DNA of 64,000 nt from Pseudomonas sp. UBA5706 (GCF_002419965.1 NZ_DIHC01000026.1:62001-126000); one strand, 5' to 3'; positions 52,622-62,432 are shown, counted from the first letter of the stretch. Program-made: numbers and translations. The notes: generated by a model from the sequence alone, not told the origin.

Positions 52622-53992
52622 ATGGAAATGAAAACAAGAAAAAGCCTGTTGCAGGTCGGTGTGTTGAGTCTGTCACTACTGGCGACGAGCGTGATGGCTG
52701 CAGTGTCCGACGCGGATGCTGCCAAATTGGGCACCTCGCTGACGCCGATGGGCGCGGAGAAGGCCGGCAATGCTGCCAATACCATTGCTGCCTGGACCCC
52801 GATGGCGACCAATGCTGGCGCCGTCGACAGCAAAGGGTTCCTGGCCAATCCCTATGCCAATGAAAAACCGTTGTTCACCATCACCGCGCAAAACGTGGAG
52901 CAGTACAAGAACAACCTGGCTCCGGGCCAATACGCGATGTTCAAGCGTTATCCGGACACCTTCAAGATGCCGGTCTACCCGTCCCACCGCAGCGCTACCG
53001 TGCCTGCCGATGTATTCGCCGCCATCAAGAAAAACGCCACCAACACCAAGCTGGTCTCCGGCGGCAACGGTCTGGAGAATTTCGAGACCGCAGTGCCGTT
53101 TCCCATCCCGCAAAGCGGCCTTGAAGTGATCTGGAACCACATCACCCGCTATCGCGGCGGCAGTGTGAAACGGTTGGTGGTGCAGGTCACGCCGCAAACC
53201 AACGGCTCTTTCAGCCCGGTCTATTTCCAGGATCAGTTCGTCTTCCGCGACAAGATGAAGGATTTCGATCCGAAAAACCCCGGCAACATCCTCTTCTACT
53301 TCAAGCAGGAAGTGACTGCTCCGGCGCGTCTGGCCGGTTCCGTATTGCTGGTGCACGAAACCCTCGATCAGGTAAAGGAACCGCGTTCGGCATGGGTCTA
53401 CAACGCCGGACAACGTCGCGTGCGTCGTGCGCCGCAGGTGTCTTATGACGGTCCGGGTACCGCAGCTGACGGTCTGCGTACCTCCGACAACCTGGACATG
53501 TACAACGGCGCGCCGGATCGCTATGACTGGAAACTGATCGGCAAGCAGGAAATGTATATCGCCTCCGACAGCTACAAGCTTGACGACCCGAAGCTTAAAT
53601 ACGCCGACATCGTCAAGGCAGGCCACATCAATCAGGATCTGACGCGTTACGAGCTGCGCCGCGTATGGCACGTGACGGCGACCCTCAAGGAAGGCCAGCG
53701 TCACATCTACGCCAAGCGTGACTTTTTCATCGACGAAGACACCTGGCAGGCAGCGGTGATCGATCACTACGACGGTCGCGGCCAGCTTTGGCGTGTGGCG
53801 GAAGCTCACGCCGAGAACTACTACGACAAGCAAGTGCCGTGGTATGCCGTGGAAACCCTCTACGACCTGCAGTCCGGCCGTTATTTGGCGTTGGGCATGA
53901 AGAACGAGGAGAAGAGCGCATACGATTTCGGTTTCACGGCCACCACCAGCGAGTTCTCACCTAACGCGTTGCGTCAGGAAGGGGTGCGTTGA
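52622..53992 (+). CDS. DUF1329-family exported lipid-binding-like protein
   Basis: A 456-residue protein with a signal peptide (LLQVGVLSLSLLATSVMA) and the LolA-like DUF1329 fold, recognisable from QRRVRRAPQVSYDGPGTAADGLRTSDN and the later YELRRVWHVTATLKEGQRH. It lies 9 bp after the DUF1302 gene, so both form one unit, plausibly periplasmic carrier plus outer-membrane port. Cargo unknown. Alternative start at 52628. Confidence 0.9.
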   Translation: MEMKTRKSLLQVGVLSLSLLATSVMAAVSDADAAKLGTSLTPMGAEKAGNAANTIAAWTPMATNAGAVDSKGFLANPYANEKPLFTITAQNVEQYKNNLAPGQYAMFKRYPDTFKMPVYPSHRSATVPADVFAAIKKNATNTKLVSGGNGLENFETAVPFPIPQSGLEVIWNHITRYRGGSVKRLVVQVTPQTNGSFSPVYFQDQFVFRDKMKDFDPKNPGNILFYFKQEVTAPARLAGSVLLVHETLDQVKEPRSAWVYNAGQRRVRRAPQVSYDGPGTAADGLRTSDNLDMYNGAPDRYDWKLIGKQEMYIASDSYKLDDPKLKYADIVKAGHINQDLTRYELRRVWHVTATLKEGQRHIYAKRDFFIDEDTWQAAVIDHYDGRGQLWRVAEAHAENYYDKQVPWYAVETLYDLQSGRYLALGMKNEEKSAYDFGFTATTSEFSPNALRQEGVR

Positions 53993-54072
53993 TCGTACTG
54001 TCGAACCGGCGCGGCAACTTGCGCGGTCGATGATAGCGATCGAGTAGCACCGCTTCGCATCGCTCGGCCCTA
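53993..54072. other. Intergenic sequence up to the MITE-like element
   Basis: Part of a 593-bp gap without a gene between the DUF1329 and MalT-type regulator genes. The remainder contains the MITE-like element, a hairpin and an AT-rich promoter region (54270-54585). Confidence 0.4.
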
Positions 54073-54213
54073 GGTTCTGTACGAAAAGTCGGCGAGCGAA
54101 GGTCAGGCAAGGCAAAAACAGGCGAGGAGGCGGAGTCTACGTGTTGTAAATGAGCATTCCGAGCCTGTTTTTAACGCAGCATCACCGAGCGCAGCCCCTT
54201 TTCGTACAGAGCC
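54073..54213. mobile_element. 141-bp MITE-like element
   Basis: Terminal inverted repeats GGTTCTGTACGAAAAG (left) and CTTTTCGTACAGAGCC (right) match with one mismatch, and a TA dinucleotide stands outside each end as a possible target duplication. Non-coding inside. The size, ends and TA fit a miniature element mobilised by an IS630/Tc1-type transposase; the parent element is not in this window. Confidence 0.65.
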
Positions 54214-54240
54214 TAGGGCTAAACCCCATGGCTGCAAGAA

Positions 54241-54268
54241 AAAACACCCTGAATCGGCGGGGTGTTTT
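54241..54268. terminator. Hairpin terminator-like
   Basis: AAAACACCC pairs with GGGTGTTTT around a 10-base loop, just after the MITE. It probably ends the DUF1302-DUF1329 unit if read-through passes the MITE. Confidence 0.6.
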
Positions 54269-54585
54269 CTGGGCGTTTGACTAAAGCGTAAGCCCGGGAT
54301 CGTTCGCCTTTTGATTCCGGGCAGCCGCCCGCGTCCCTGGGCAGTAGCAGATTGCTGCAGCAGTAATCGTTCGGTTGCAGAAAAAAAGCGTTTCTGCTTT
54401 CGTTAGCCTCAGGCGCGTCAGTGCACTCTTTCCCTCTCCAAAAACATATAAAGCAACATTCGCCGTGTTGATTGAATATGTTTTCTCACAGTCTTTCGTC
54501 GAACATTCTTCAAAAACCCCCCTTTAGCCGCTAGTCTCCCGACATCTGAACGCCGAATAACAAGCACTTCCAATAAGAGCCGGCC

Positions 54586-57342
54586 ATGACTGATCTGTCG
54601 CGTTTGCAAGGAATCGCAAATCACGCAGTCACTGCGTTGGAAGGACGTTTCTTCCGCCCACCCCTGCCCGAAGGCCATGTGCCCAGGGCCAGACTCTGCG
54701 AGCGGCTGAGAGCGGGGCTGTCCGGGCGTCTGCTGTTGATCAGCGCGCCAGCCGGATTCGGCAAGAGTTCTCTGGCGGTGGAGTTCTGCGAAAGCCTCCC
54801 TGATCAGTGGCAAAGCCTGTGGTTTGGCTTGAGTCAGCGCGACAGCGATCCCGGTCGTTTTCTCGAACGGCTGCTGAGCGGCCTTCAACAGTTCTTTCCC
54901 CAACTTGGCAATCAGGCGCTGGGGCTGCTGAAAATGCGCCAGCGGCATCAACCATTCGCTTTCGAAGAGTGGCTCGACAGTCTGCTGGACGAGCTGGCGA
55001 TGCACCTGATGTTGAGCAAGCCGCTGTTGCTGGTGCTGGACGACTACCACCTCGTGCAAGGCCCGGTGCTGGATCGCTGCCTGCAATTTCTGCTCAATCA
55101 CCAGCCTGCGGGCATGATCGTCATGGTGACCAGCCGTCAGCGTCCGGATTGGCATCTGGCGCGTTTACGCCTGTCACGACAGTTGCTTGAACTGTCAGAG
55201 CAGGATTTGCGCCTGACTGACGACGAGGCGATGGCGGTTCTGGATCAGCACAGCAACTGGCTGACCGACGATGCGCTGCACATGCTGCTGCAACGCAGTG
55301 AGGGGTGGGTCGCCGGATTGCGTTTCTGGCTGCTCGCCGCCGCCCAAACCAGCAACAATACCCTGACCCAGGAACTCAACGGCAGTGAAGGCCTGATCCG
55401 CGACTACCTGCTTGAAGAAGTTATCGACTGCCTGCCCGCCGACGTCCAGGCTTTCCTGTATGAAACGGCTTGCCTGGAACGCTTCTGCAGCGCGCTGTGC
55501 GACGCGGCCCGTGATGCCCATGACAGCGGCGAGATGCTCGGCTTTTTGCAAGCGCATCAGGTTTTCCTGGTGCCGCTGGATAAAAGCGGGCACTGGTTTC
55601 GCTACCACCACTTATTCTCCGACCTGCTGCGCGCGCGTGCGGGCAGTTCGGTCGCGCCGCGTCAAAGGCGCCTGCATCTGAATGCTTGCCGCTGGTTCAG
55701 TGAACAGGGGCTGCTGGATGAAGCGATCGAACAGGCCTTGCGCGCCGGTGATCACGATGTCGCTGCCAACCTGGTGCAGCATCTGTCCGAAGAACAACTG
55801 CTGGCTGAACAGAACATCGGCATGCTGCTGCGCTGGAAAATGGACCTGCCCGACAGTTTGCTAATCAGCACGCCGCGTTTGATCGTGCTGTACGCATGGG
55901 CGTTGGGGCTGGCCTGTCAGCTTGATGCCGCAGAGGAGCTGGCCAACCACCTCAGCCGCTTCCTGCCCGCTCCATCGGCCACAGCGCAGAAGTCCATGCT
56001 GGCACAGTGGCTGGCGCTCAGCGGTATCATCGCCCGGGGGCGTGGTGACAGCCAAACCGCCCACCACTATTGCAGCGAGGCGCTGGAGAGCCTTCCGCAA
56101 AAACGCTACGGGCAGCGGCTGTTGTGCTTATCGACATTGGCCAATCTAGCCCTGGTCAAGGGTGAGCTCTGGCGCGCCCGAGCGTTGAATCGTGATGCCC
56201 TGGAGTTGGCGCAGAGGGTTGCCAATCCACTGTTCGAGGCCCTGGCGCATTACGACCGGGCACGCACGCTGCTGGCGCGCGGCGAGGCTTTGCGTGCGCT
56301 GGAAGATGTGCGTCAGGGCCTTCGCCGTCTGAACGGATTGTCGTCACACCGGCTCTATGCGGTGCGCGCGCGGCTGACCCTCTATGAAGGCTATTTGCTG
56401 GTGCAGTGCCTGCAAACCGAGGCCGGGCGTGCGAGGCTCATTGCCGGCCTGGCGGAAGCTCGGGCCTGCCGCGACATCAGTGTGCTGATCGGTCACTGCG
56501 CGATCGCCGGCCTTGCGGGGAGGGAAGGGCGCTTCGCCGAGGCCTTCGCCGAACTGGCCGAGGCCGAGCGGCTGATGCATATCTGGGACGTGCCGCCGGT
56601 TTACTACCTGGCGATGATCACTCTGGCCAAATGCGAACTGTGGCTCGCGTTAGGGCGGATCGACCTGGCGGATGCGTGGCTGGTGCGGTTGGGGCAGACC
56701 TACAACGGCGATCAACCTGCCGCCGCGCCGGAATGCATGCCGCAAATGTCCCTGCACATCGAACTGCTGTGCGCCATGCTCGACAGAATCCAGGGCCGCG
56801 TCGAAGCGTCTTCCCAGCGCCTGATGCAACTGCAGAGCTGCGCGCAGCACATCGGCGCTGGGCTGATAGGGCTCAGTGCCATGAGTCAGCACATCCTGCT
56901 GTCGCTTGAAGCAGAGGACCGAACCCAGGCGCAAAATCTGCTCGATCGCTGCCTTCGCAGCGCCACGGGAGGTGCTGTGCTGCCATTGCTGGATGTCATC
57001 CGCCAGCATCCAGACTGGCTGCGCGAGCAACTGCTCAAACGGCCGCGCTGCCGACTCGTCGATTACCTGCTCAATCAGCTTCCAGGCGACGCGGTCAAAG
57101 ACGACATGCCCTGCGCGCGGAACGACGCCGACCTCTGTTCCGGCAGCGAGGTGCTCAGCGCACGCGAATTGGGCGTGCTGCAACTCATCGCCCAAGGCTG
57201 CTCCAATCAGCAAATCAGCGAACGTCTGTTCATCTCCTTGCACACTGTCAAAACCCACGCCAGCCACATCAACGGCAAATTGGGCGTGGCGCGCCGCACA
57301 CAGGCGGTTGCACGGGCGCAGGAAATGGGGCTGTTGGGCTAG
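54586..57342 (+). CDS. MalT-type LuxR-family transcriptional activator
   Basis: A 918-residue STAND-class regulator. The Walker A loop is SAPAGFGKSSLAVEF near 53-67, with Walker B LLLVLDDYHL. A helical superhelix follows, rich in tetratricopeptide-like repeats for inducer sensing, and a C-terminal LuxR helix-turn-helix (LSARELGVLQLIAQGCSNQQI, about 857-877). Such proteins turn on ATP and inducer binding. It lies directly after the DUF1302/DUF1329 pair and close to the acyl-CoA ligase, the probable targets. The inducer is unknown. Confidence 0.93.
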   Translation: MTDLSRLQGIANHAVTALEGRFFRPPLPEGHVPRARLCERLRAGLSGRLLLISAPAGFGKSSLAVEFCESLPDQWQSLWFGLSQRDSDPGRFLERLLSGLQQFFPQLGNQALGLLKMRQRHQPFAFEEWLDSLLDELAMHLMLSKPLLLVLDDYHLVQGPVLDRCLQFLLNHQPAGMIVMVTSRQRPDWHLARLRLSRQLLELSEQDLRLTDDEAMAVLDQHSNWLTDDALHMLLQRSEGWVAGLRFWLLAAAQTSNNTLTQELNGSEGLIRDYLLEEVIDCLPADVQAFLYETACLERFCSALCDAARDAHDSGEMLGFLQAHQVFLVPLDKSGHWFRYHHLFSDLLRARAGSSVAPRQRRLHLNACRWFSEQGLLDEAIEQALRAGDHDVAANLVQHLSEEQLLAEQNIGMLLRWKMDLPDSLLISTPRLIVLYAWALGLACQLDAAEELANHLSRFLPAPSATAQKSMLAQWLALSGIIARGRGDSQTAHHYCSEALESLPQKRYGQRLLCLSTLANLALVKGELWRARALNRDALELAQRVANPLFEALAHYDRARTLLARGEALRALEDVRQGLRRLNGLSSHRLYAVRARLTLYEGYLLVQCLQTEAGRARLIAGLAEARACRDISVLIGHCAIAGLAGREGRFAEAFAELAEAERLMHIWDVPPVYYLAMITLAKCELWLALGRIDLADAWLVRLGQTYNGDQPAAAPECMPQMSLHIELLCAMLDRIQGRVEASSQRLMQLQSCAQHIGAGLIGLSAMSQHILLSLEAEDRTQAQNLLDRCLRSATGGAVLPLLDVIRQHPDWLREQLLKRPRCRLVDYLLNQLPGDAVKDDMPCARNDADLCSGSEVLSARELGVLQLIAQGCSNQQISERLFISLHTVKTHASHINGKLGVARRTQAVARAQEMGLLG

Positions 57343-57428
57343 CGTAGCGATCACCAAAGCGCTGCCGCAGACGCCGGCTGACGGATCAATACAGTTATGT
57401 CATTGATGTTCGGGCAATGTAAATCTCA

Positions 57429-57494
57429 TGCAGCAGCGCGGCTTGCCGCCGGTGAAGGCCTTGAAATCGCTACCGCCAGCAACCCGTGCTGCAG
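57429..57494. repeat. REP-like palindrome, copy D
   Basis: About 66 bp with arms CAGCAGCGCGGCTTGCCGCCGG and an inverted GGCAGC/AACCCGTGCTGCAG half. It is a diverged member of the family at 23701, 44581 and 48361, between convergent regulator and HD-GYP genes. Confidence 0.55.
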
Positions 57495-57539
57495 CGCTGC
57501 TGTATGTCAGGTGATTCGTGGTATGCCAGGCGTGCAAGA

Positions 57540-58739
57540 TCAGTCTGCCGCCGCACCCGCCCACATTTTCTCGACATCCTGCACCCCCCACTCTTCGGCC
57601 AATTCGAACTTGACGATGGCGTCCTGTTCGTCGGGATTTGCCAGGTCGACGATGTGCGGCTCGAACGGGAGCAGGGTCCGAATGGACAGGAACACCTTCA
57701 CTTTCGGCTGCAGCAACGAATTTTCACCTTGCTCGACCACCACGCCCAGGCGCTCGCTTCTCAGGCGCACCAGCGCGCCGACCGGATAAATACCGACGGT
57801 CTTGACGAAGTGCTGGAAGATCGTTTCATCGAAATGGCCTTTCCACGACGCCATCTCGCGGATCGATTGCGCGGCGTTCCAGCCCTTTTTATACGGGCGA
57901 TCAGAGGTGACGGCGTCGTACACGTCACAGACCGCGCCCATCCTGGCAAACAGGCTGATTTCCTCGCCCTTGAGGCCGTGAGGATAACCACTGCCATCGA
58001 CCTTTTCGTGGTGATGCAGGCACACGTCGCGAACCGTAGCAGTGACCTGCTGGCAGCCTTGCAGAATTTGCAGCCCGGCCTGCGGGTGGTATTTCATGGT
58101 TTCGTATTCGTCGAATGTCAGGCGATCGGGTTTGTTGAGAATCGCCGGGGCGATCATCATCTTGCCCACATCGTGCATCAACCCGGCGACCCCCGCTTCA
58201 CGAACCTGTTCTTCGCTCAGGTCCATCTGCCGGGCGAGTGCCACCATCAGTGCGCAGACCGCGACCGAGTGCATGTACGTATATTCATCGCAGGTTTTCA
58301 GACGCGATAGGCTGATCAGCGCGTGGGGGTGGCGCATGACCGAGGTCGAGATTTCTTCCACCAGCAGGTCGACGTCCTGGATGTTCATCGCGCGGCCCAT
58401 ACGAGCGTCGGTGAACATCACCATCACGGCCTGTTTGGCACGGCCACAGATCATTTTGGCGTGGGCCAGCTCTCTCTCCATGCTAGCGGGGGCTGCATCG
58501 CTCGCTCGGACACTGCGGGAGGCGACAGCGAGAATCTGCACCTGTGCGGTAGGGCTTTTACCGCGCCGCGTATCAATCCACACTTCGCGCGCCGACGCCT
58601 GAATGCGCTGCAAGACCTCTTCGTCGCGCAGTTCGCGTTCCACATGCAGGGTCCAGAACGGATCGTGGGTTCGTGGGCGGCAGAACTCGTGGATGTACAT
58701 GCCGAGCGTTAGATCGGAGACCGCGATTTTTCTTAGCAT
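57540..58739 (-). CDS. HD-GYP domain protein, probable cyclic-di-GMP phosphodiesterase
   Basis: A 399-residue protein with an N-terminal DUF3391 domain (MLRKIAVSDLTLGMYIHEF) and an HD-GYP domain (HDVGK about residue 214; HHHEKVDGSGYPHGLKG). The full metal set and GYP loop are present, so active c-di-GMP hydrolysis to pGpG/GMP is likely. The start at 58739 begins the DUF3391 signature; the open frame continues upstream but is not supported. Confidence 0.93.
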   Translation of the reverse strand: MLRKIAVSDLTLGMYIHEFCRPRTHDPFWTLHVERELRDEEVLQRIQASAREVWIDTRRGKSPTAQVQILAVASRSVRASDAAPASMERELAHAKMICGRAKQAVMVMFTDARMGRAMNIQDVDLLVEEISTSVMRHPHALISLSRLKTCDEYTYMHSVAVCALMVALARQMDLSEEQVREAGVAGLMHDVGKMMIAPAILNKPDRLTFDEYETMKYHPQAGLQILQGCQQVTATVRDVCLHHHEKVDGSGYPHGLKGEEISLFARMGAVCDVYDAVTSDRPYKKGWNAAQSIREMASWKGHFDETIFQHFVKTVGIYPVGALVRLRSERLGVVVEQGENSLLQPKVKVFLSIRTLLPFEPHIVDLANPDEQDAIVKFELAEEWGVQDVEKMWAGAAAD

Positions 58740-59093
58740 GGAGCCTGCTCGTTTTGCCTTGGGCCTGAGCTGCCTTGCGGGGGTCATCGAGGCAATCTCT
58801 TATTGTCTCGAGCGCTACACGTCGAATAGTTGCGCAGTGCCAGTATATGAGCACGATTTTGAAAATACATCTGTCCAGTGATAAGCCAGGATTTTTATTT
58901 TTTTATATATTGTCTGTATAAAACAGCAGGTTACTGAAATACGTTCATTCGTTGGCTGCACTTGAATGGAAAAAATAAATGCAGGAGCGGTGTTTTTCGG
59001 TGCGTCGATCCCTCCAATCGAGTGGGAATGACGCACGGCAAGCTGTCATATACATCGCAGATATCATCTGCCACTCGCTGTCACCGTCTACCG
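58740..59093. other. AT-rich gene-free region
   Basis: About 350 bp, notably AT-rich near 58890-58930, between the HD-GYP start and the 3' end of the AraC-type gene. It probably contains the HD-GYP promoter; nothing else supportable was found. Confidence 0.4.
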
Positions 59094-59858
59094 TCAGCCG
59101 CTGGAGTACTGACTGGGAGCACAACCCGCCAAGCGACGAAACATGGTCGAAAAGGCCGCTGGACTTTCGTAACCAAGGTCCAGCGCAATACGGGTAACCG
59201 ATTCTCCCCTCGATAGCCGAGACAGGGCCAGCAGTACGCAGGCGTGCTGTCGCCATTGGCCGAAACTCATCTGGGTCTGCTCCCGAAACAGCCGACTGAA
59301 CGAGCGCTCGCTGACAAACAATGCCTGGGCCCATTGTTGCGGCGATTGGTGGACGTCCGGGTGCTGCAAAAAACGCTGGCAGAGCGCTAGTAAACGAGGC
59401 TCGTCGGGCAATGGAATGTGCAATGGCAGCGCGTGCGCTCGCTCGATTTCCAGCAGCACCAGCGACATCAACACCCCGTCACGACCGTGAAGGTCATACG
59501 CCAAGGGCAGTTCCACCGCTTCAATCAGCAGCTGCCGCAACAGTGGCGCGACGCCGATCACTTCGCATGACTGCCGCGAAACAGGCACGGCAGATGGCTC
59601 TATGTACAGGCTGCGGGTGCTGACACCGAGCATCAGTACCTCATGCTCCAACTGTGGCGGTATCCACACCGCCTGCTGGGGCGGCACCACCCAGTCGCCT
59701 TGCTCGGTTGACACCTTCATCACTCCTGTAGAGCCGTACAGCAGTTGCGCGCGCCGGTGGCGATGCCGGCGAAGCACGTACCCGTCGGCATAATCATTGC
59801 CAATCGCAATGACCGGACGCGGCGTGCTGTCGAAGCTATCGATGGAGGTGTTGCGCAT
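59094..59858 (-). CDS. AraC-family transcriptional regulator with cupin sensor
   Basis: A 254-residue regulator. The N-terminal cupin region has RRHRHRRAQLLYGSTGVM and WVVPPQQAVWIPPQLEHEV. Two C-terminal helix-turn-helices follow (SERSFSRLFREQTQMSFGQWR and TRIALDLGYESPAAFSTMFRR). It is divergent from a TauE exporter, which it probably controls; the 110-bp gap is the shared promoter. Inducer unknown. Confidence 0.93.
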   Translation of the reverse strand: MRNTSIDSFDSTPRPVIAIGNDYADGYVLRRHRHRRAQLLYGSTGVMKVSTEQGDWVVPPQQAVWIPPQLEHEVLMLGVSTRSLYIEPSAVPVSRQSCEVIGVAPLLRQLLIEAVELPLAYDLHGRDGVLMSLVLLEIERAHALPLHIPLPDEPRLLALCQRFLQHPDVHQSPQQWAQALFVSERSFSRLFREQTQMSFGQWRQHACVLLALSRLSRGESVTRIALDLGYESPAAFSTMFRRLAGCAPSQYSSG

Positions 59859-59968
59859 GGCGGGCCCTCAGCGTGTGGCCGAAACACAAACATGAATGGC
59901 CTGAATCCTCAAGCCCGGGGGGGTTGGAACAGCCTATCGTCCGCGCATCTTTGTTCAAGGGCTGTGTG

Positions 59969-60778
59969 ATGACTTATCTACTTCTGGCGGTGTTTGGCAG
60001 CTTCTCGGGAGTGACGACAGTGCTGTTCGGTTTTGGCGGCGGCTTTGTGGTCGTGCCGGTGTTGTATGGCGTGCTGGTCAGCGGCGCGGGCGGTGCGCTG
60101 GCCGAGCAAGCCGCCATGCACGTGGCCGTAGCGACCTCCACGTGCGTAATGATCGTCAATGCCGCGCTGAGCACCCGCCGATCAGCACGCGCCGGGACCT
60201 TGCTCAAGACCTGGCTCTGGCCGCTGGCGGGTTTCATCGCCATCGGTTCATTGATTGGTGCCCTTGCAGCAGGCTTCGTCAGCGGTGCCGCGTTGCGTGT
60301 GGCGTTTGTGATCTACCTGGCAATCACCATTGTCGATTGCCTGTGCAGGCGCGGATTTGTCTCACAAGCGTGTCAGGGCGAACCACGTGGTCTTAGCCGC
60401 TGGAGCGTCGGCCCGGGCGGTATCGTCATCGGCGCCATCGCCACCTTTCTGGGGGTGGGCGGCAGTGTCATGACGGTTCCCCTGCTGCGCCGCAGCGGCT
60501 TGAGCATGACCCAGTCCACCGCCATGGCCAACCCGCTCAGCCTGCCGGTGGCATTGGTCGGCACAGCCACCTACATGCTGACGGGCCTGGGCAAAGCAGG
60601 CTTGGGCGCGGGGTATGTCGGCTACGTCAATCTCGGCGCCTTCGCCATTCTCACCGTAGCGGCGTGGCTCGGCATGCGCTTGGCGGCTCGATGGGTCGGA
60701 CGCATCCCGGACCAACTGCATGCGCGGGCTTATGTCGGATTGTTGATGCTAGTGATGATCAGCATGGTTGTGGTGTGA
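59969..60778 (+). CDS. TauE/SafE-family sulfite/sulfonate-type exporter
   Basis: A 269-residue inner-membrane protein with about eight helices and the duplicated GFGGGFVVVPVLYG / GVGGSVMTVPLL glycine motifs of the family. Members move sulfite, sulfoacetate or other organic anions. It faces the AraC-type gene and is presumably under its control. The start at 59969 begins the first membrane helix. Confidence 0.92.
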   Translation: MTYLLLAVFGSFSGVTTVLFGFGGGFVVVPVLYGVLVSGAGGALAEQAAMHVAVATSTCVMIVNAALSTRRSARAGTLLKTWLWPLAGFIAIGSLIGALAAGFVSGAALRVAFVIYLAITIVDCLCRRGFVSQACQGEPRGLSRWSVGPGGIVIGAIATFLGVGGSVMTVPLLRRSGLSMTQSTAMANPLSLPVALVGTATYMLTGLGKAGLGAGYVGYVNLGAFAILTVAAWLGMRLAARWVGRIPDQLHARAYVGLLMLVMISMVVV

Positions 60779-60932
60779 CCCCGGCGCTGCTGGCGTCACG
60801 TCAACGGCAGTTGCGTGTCGCATCGGGTGCCGGCAGCTCAACGACGGGTTGAACAGCCTGGGTTTTCGCGAGACCCTTGGCCATCGCCTATTCAAGCAAT
60901 GTCCGCATCCCACTCACTGCGCCCAGGTCATC

Positions 60933-61577
60933 ATGCAGCCCACCAAGCCCACCCTAATCCGTGAAACTTTTCCTGTCGGCCCGTTGCAGTGCAACTGCAC
61001 GATCATTGGCGATCCGCTCACCCAGCAGGCGATCGTGGTCGATCCCGGTGGCGATCATGAACTGATTCTGGCAAAGCTCGCGGCTCATGGTCTTAAGGTT
61101 GTGAGCATCATTCATACCCACGCGCATCTGGATCACTTCCTGGCGTCCGGGCGGCTGAAGGAAAAGACCGGGGCGACGTTGCATCTGCACAAGGAGGATC
61201 AGTTCCTGTGGGACAACCTCGAAACCCAGTGTCAGGTTTTTCGTGTTCCTTATGTGCCCGTCCCACCGCCGGATCGCTGGCTTGAGGACGATGAGGAACT
61301 GGCCTGTGGATGCGGCGTGGCGTTGCACACGCCGGGGCATACGCCAGGGTCGATGAGCTTCTGGTTCGAGGATGCAAAACTGCTGATTGCAGGCGATACC
61401 TTGTTCAAGCGTGGGATCGGGCGTACGGATTTGTGGGGTGGCGATCAGGCGACGATCACGCGCTCGATCAAGGAGCGGCTGTACACGCTGGATGAGGAGG
61501 CGACAGTGGTGACCGGGCATGGGCCGGACACGCGTTTGGGGGATGAAATGCGTGATAACCCCTTTGTCAGGGCGTGA
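60933..61577 (+). CDS. Metallo-beta-lactamase-fold hydrolase, YcbL-like
   Basis: A 214-residue hydrolase with the metal-binding THAHLDH motif, the later HTPGHTPGSMSFW histidine, GDTLFKRGIGRTD aspartate and TGHGPDT histidine. The set matches the glyoxalase II-like YcbL group. Its precise thioester substrate is unknown. The ATG at 60933 follows an AGG-type site; a longer upstream frame shows no family match. Confidence 0.9.
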   Translation: MQPTKPTLIRETFPVGPLQCNCTIIGDPLTQQAIVVDPGGDHELILAKLAAHGLKVVSIIHTHAHLDHFLASGRLKEKTGATLHLHKEDQFLWDNLETQCQVFRVPYVPVPPPDRWLEDDEELACGCGVALHTPGHTPGSMSFWFEDAKLLIAGDTLFKRGIGRTDLWGGDQATITRSIKERLYTLDEEATVVTGHGPDTRLGDEMRDNPFVRA

Positions 61578-61689
61578 ATCGTTCAGGCGGTGTTAAGGAA
61601 TTTTTGCCTACTGTCATGCTCTATAAGCGCACATGGCCACGGTTTTTTGACTGGTTGTGCCAAAGCAAGCAATACAGGAGCTTCCCTTG

Positions 61690-62388
61690 ATGTTTACCTT
61701 TCGCCGTTCAATCATCGCCGCCACCGCGCTCGCTGTCTTGTCTGGCTGCGCAACGCAAAATCCATACGACAATCAGGGGCAGGCACAGAATTCTGGCGGC
61801 GTCAGCAAGACTGCTAAGTACGGTGGCCTGGGCGCGCTGGCAGGGGCTGTCGCCGGTGCTGCGATCGACCACAATCATCGCGGCAAGGGCGCACTGATCG
61901 GCGCCGCAGTCGTGGGTGCCGGTGCAGCGGGTTACGGTTACTACGCCGACAAACAGGAAGCCGCCCTGCGCACCAGCATGGCCAACACAGGCGTTGAAGT
62001 GCAACGTGAAGGCGACAACATCAAGCTGGTAATGCCGGGCAACATCACCTTCGCCACCGACTCGTCGGCGATCGCCAGCAGCTTCTATTCGCCCCTGAAC
62101 AACCTGGCCGGTTCCCTGAAGCAGTACAACCAGAACATGATTGAGATCGTTGGTTATACCGACAGCACCGGCAGCCGCCAGCACAACATGGATTTGTCGC
62201 AACAGCGCGCTCAGAGCGTGGCGACATACCTGACTTCGCAAGGGGTAGACGCTGCTCACCTGTCGGTGCGTGGTGCAGGTCCGGATTCGCCGATCGCCAG
62301 CAACGCCGATGTTAACGGTCGCGCTCAGAACCGTCGTGTCGAGGTCAACCTCAAGCCTATTCCTGGTCAGCAGTACCAGCAGCAGTAA
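61690..62388 (+). CDS. OmpA-family lipoprotein (YiaD-like)
   Basis: A 232-residue lipoprotein: lipobox VLSG-C about residue 20, a glycine-rich YMGG-type hydrophobic region (KYGGLGALAGAVAGAAIDH, then KGALIGAAVVGAGAAGYGYYA), and a C-terminal OmpA peptidoglycan-binding domain (NITFATDSSAIASSF; IEIVGYTDSTGSRQHNMDLSQQRA; GRAQNRRVEV). It anchors outer membrane to cell wall. CAGGAG precedes the ATG, and a terminator follows. Confidence 0.94.
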   Translation: MFTFRRSIIAATALAVLSGCATQNPYDNQGQAQNSGGVSKTAKYGGLGALAGAVAGAAIDHNHRGKGALIGAAVVGAGAAGYGYYADKQEAALRTSMANTGVEVQREGDNIKLVMPGNITFATDSSAIASSFYSPLNNLAGSLKQYNQNMIEIVGYTDSTGSRQHNMDLSQQRAQSVATYLTSQGVDAAHLSVRGAGPDSPIASNADVNGRAQNRRVEVNLKPIPGQQYQQQ

Positions 62389-62405
62389 GTGGTTGATGTA
62401 CCCTG

Positions 62406-62432
62406 AACCCCGGCCTTCGTGCCGGGGTTTTA
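62406..62432 (+). terminator. Terminator after OmpA-family gene
   Basis: AACCCCGGC pairs with GCCGGGGTT around CTTCGT, followed by a T run. Confidence 0.85.
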
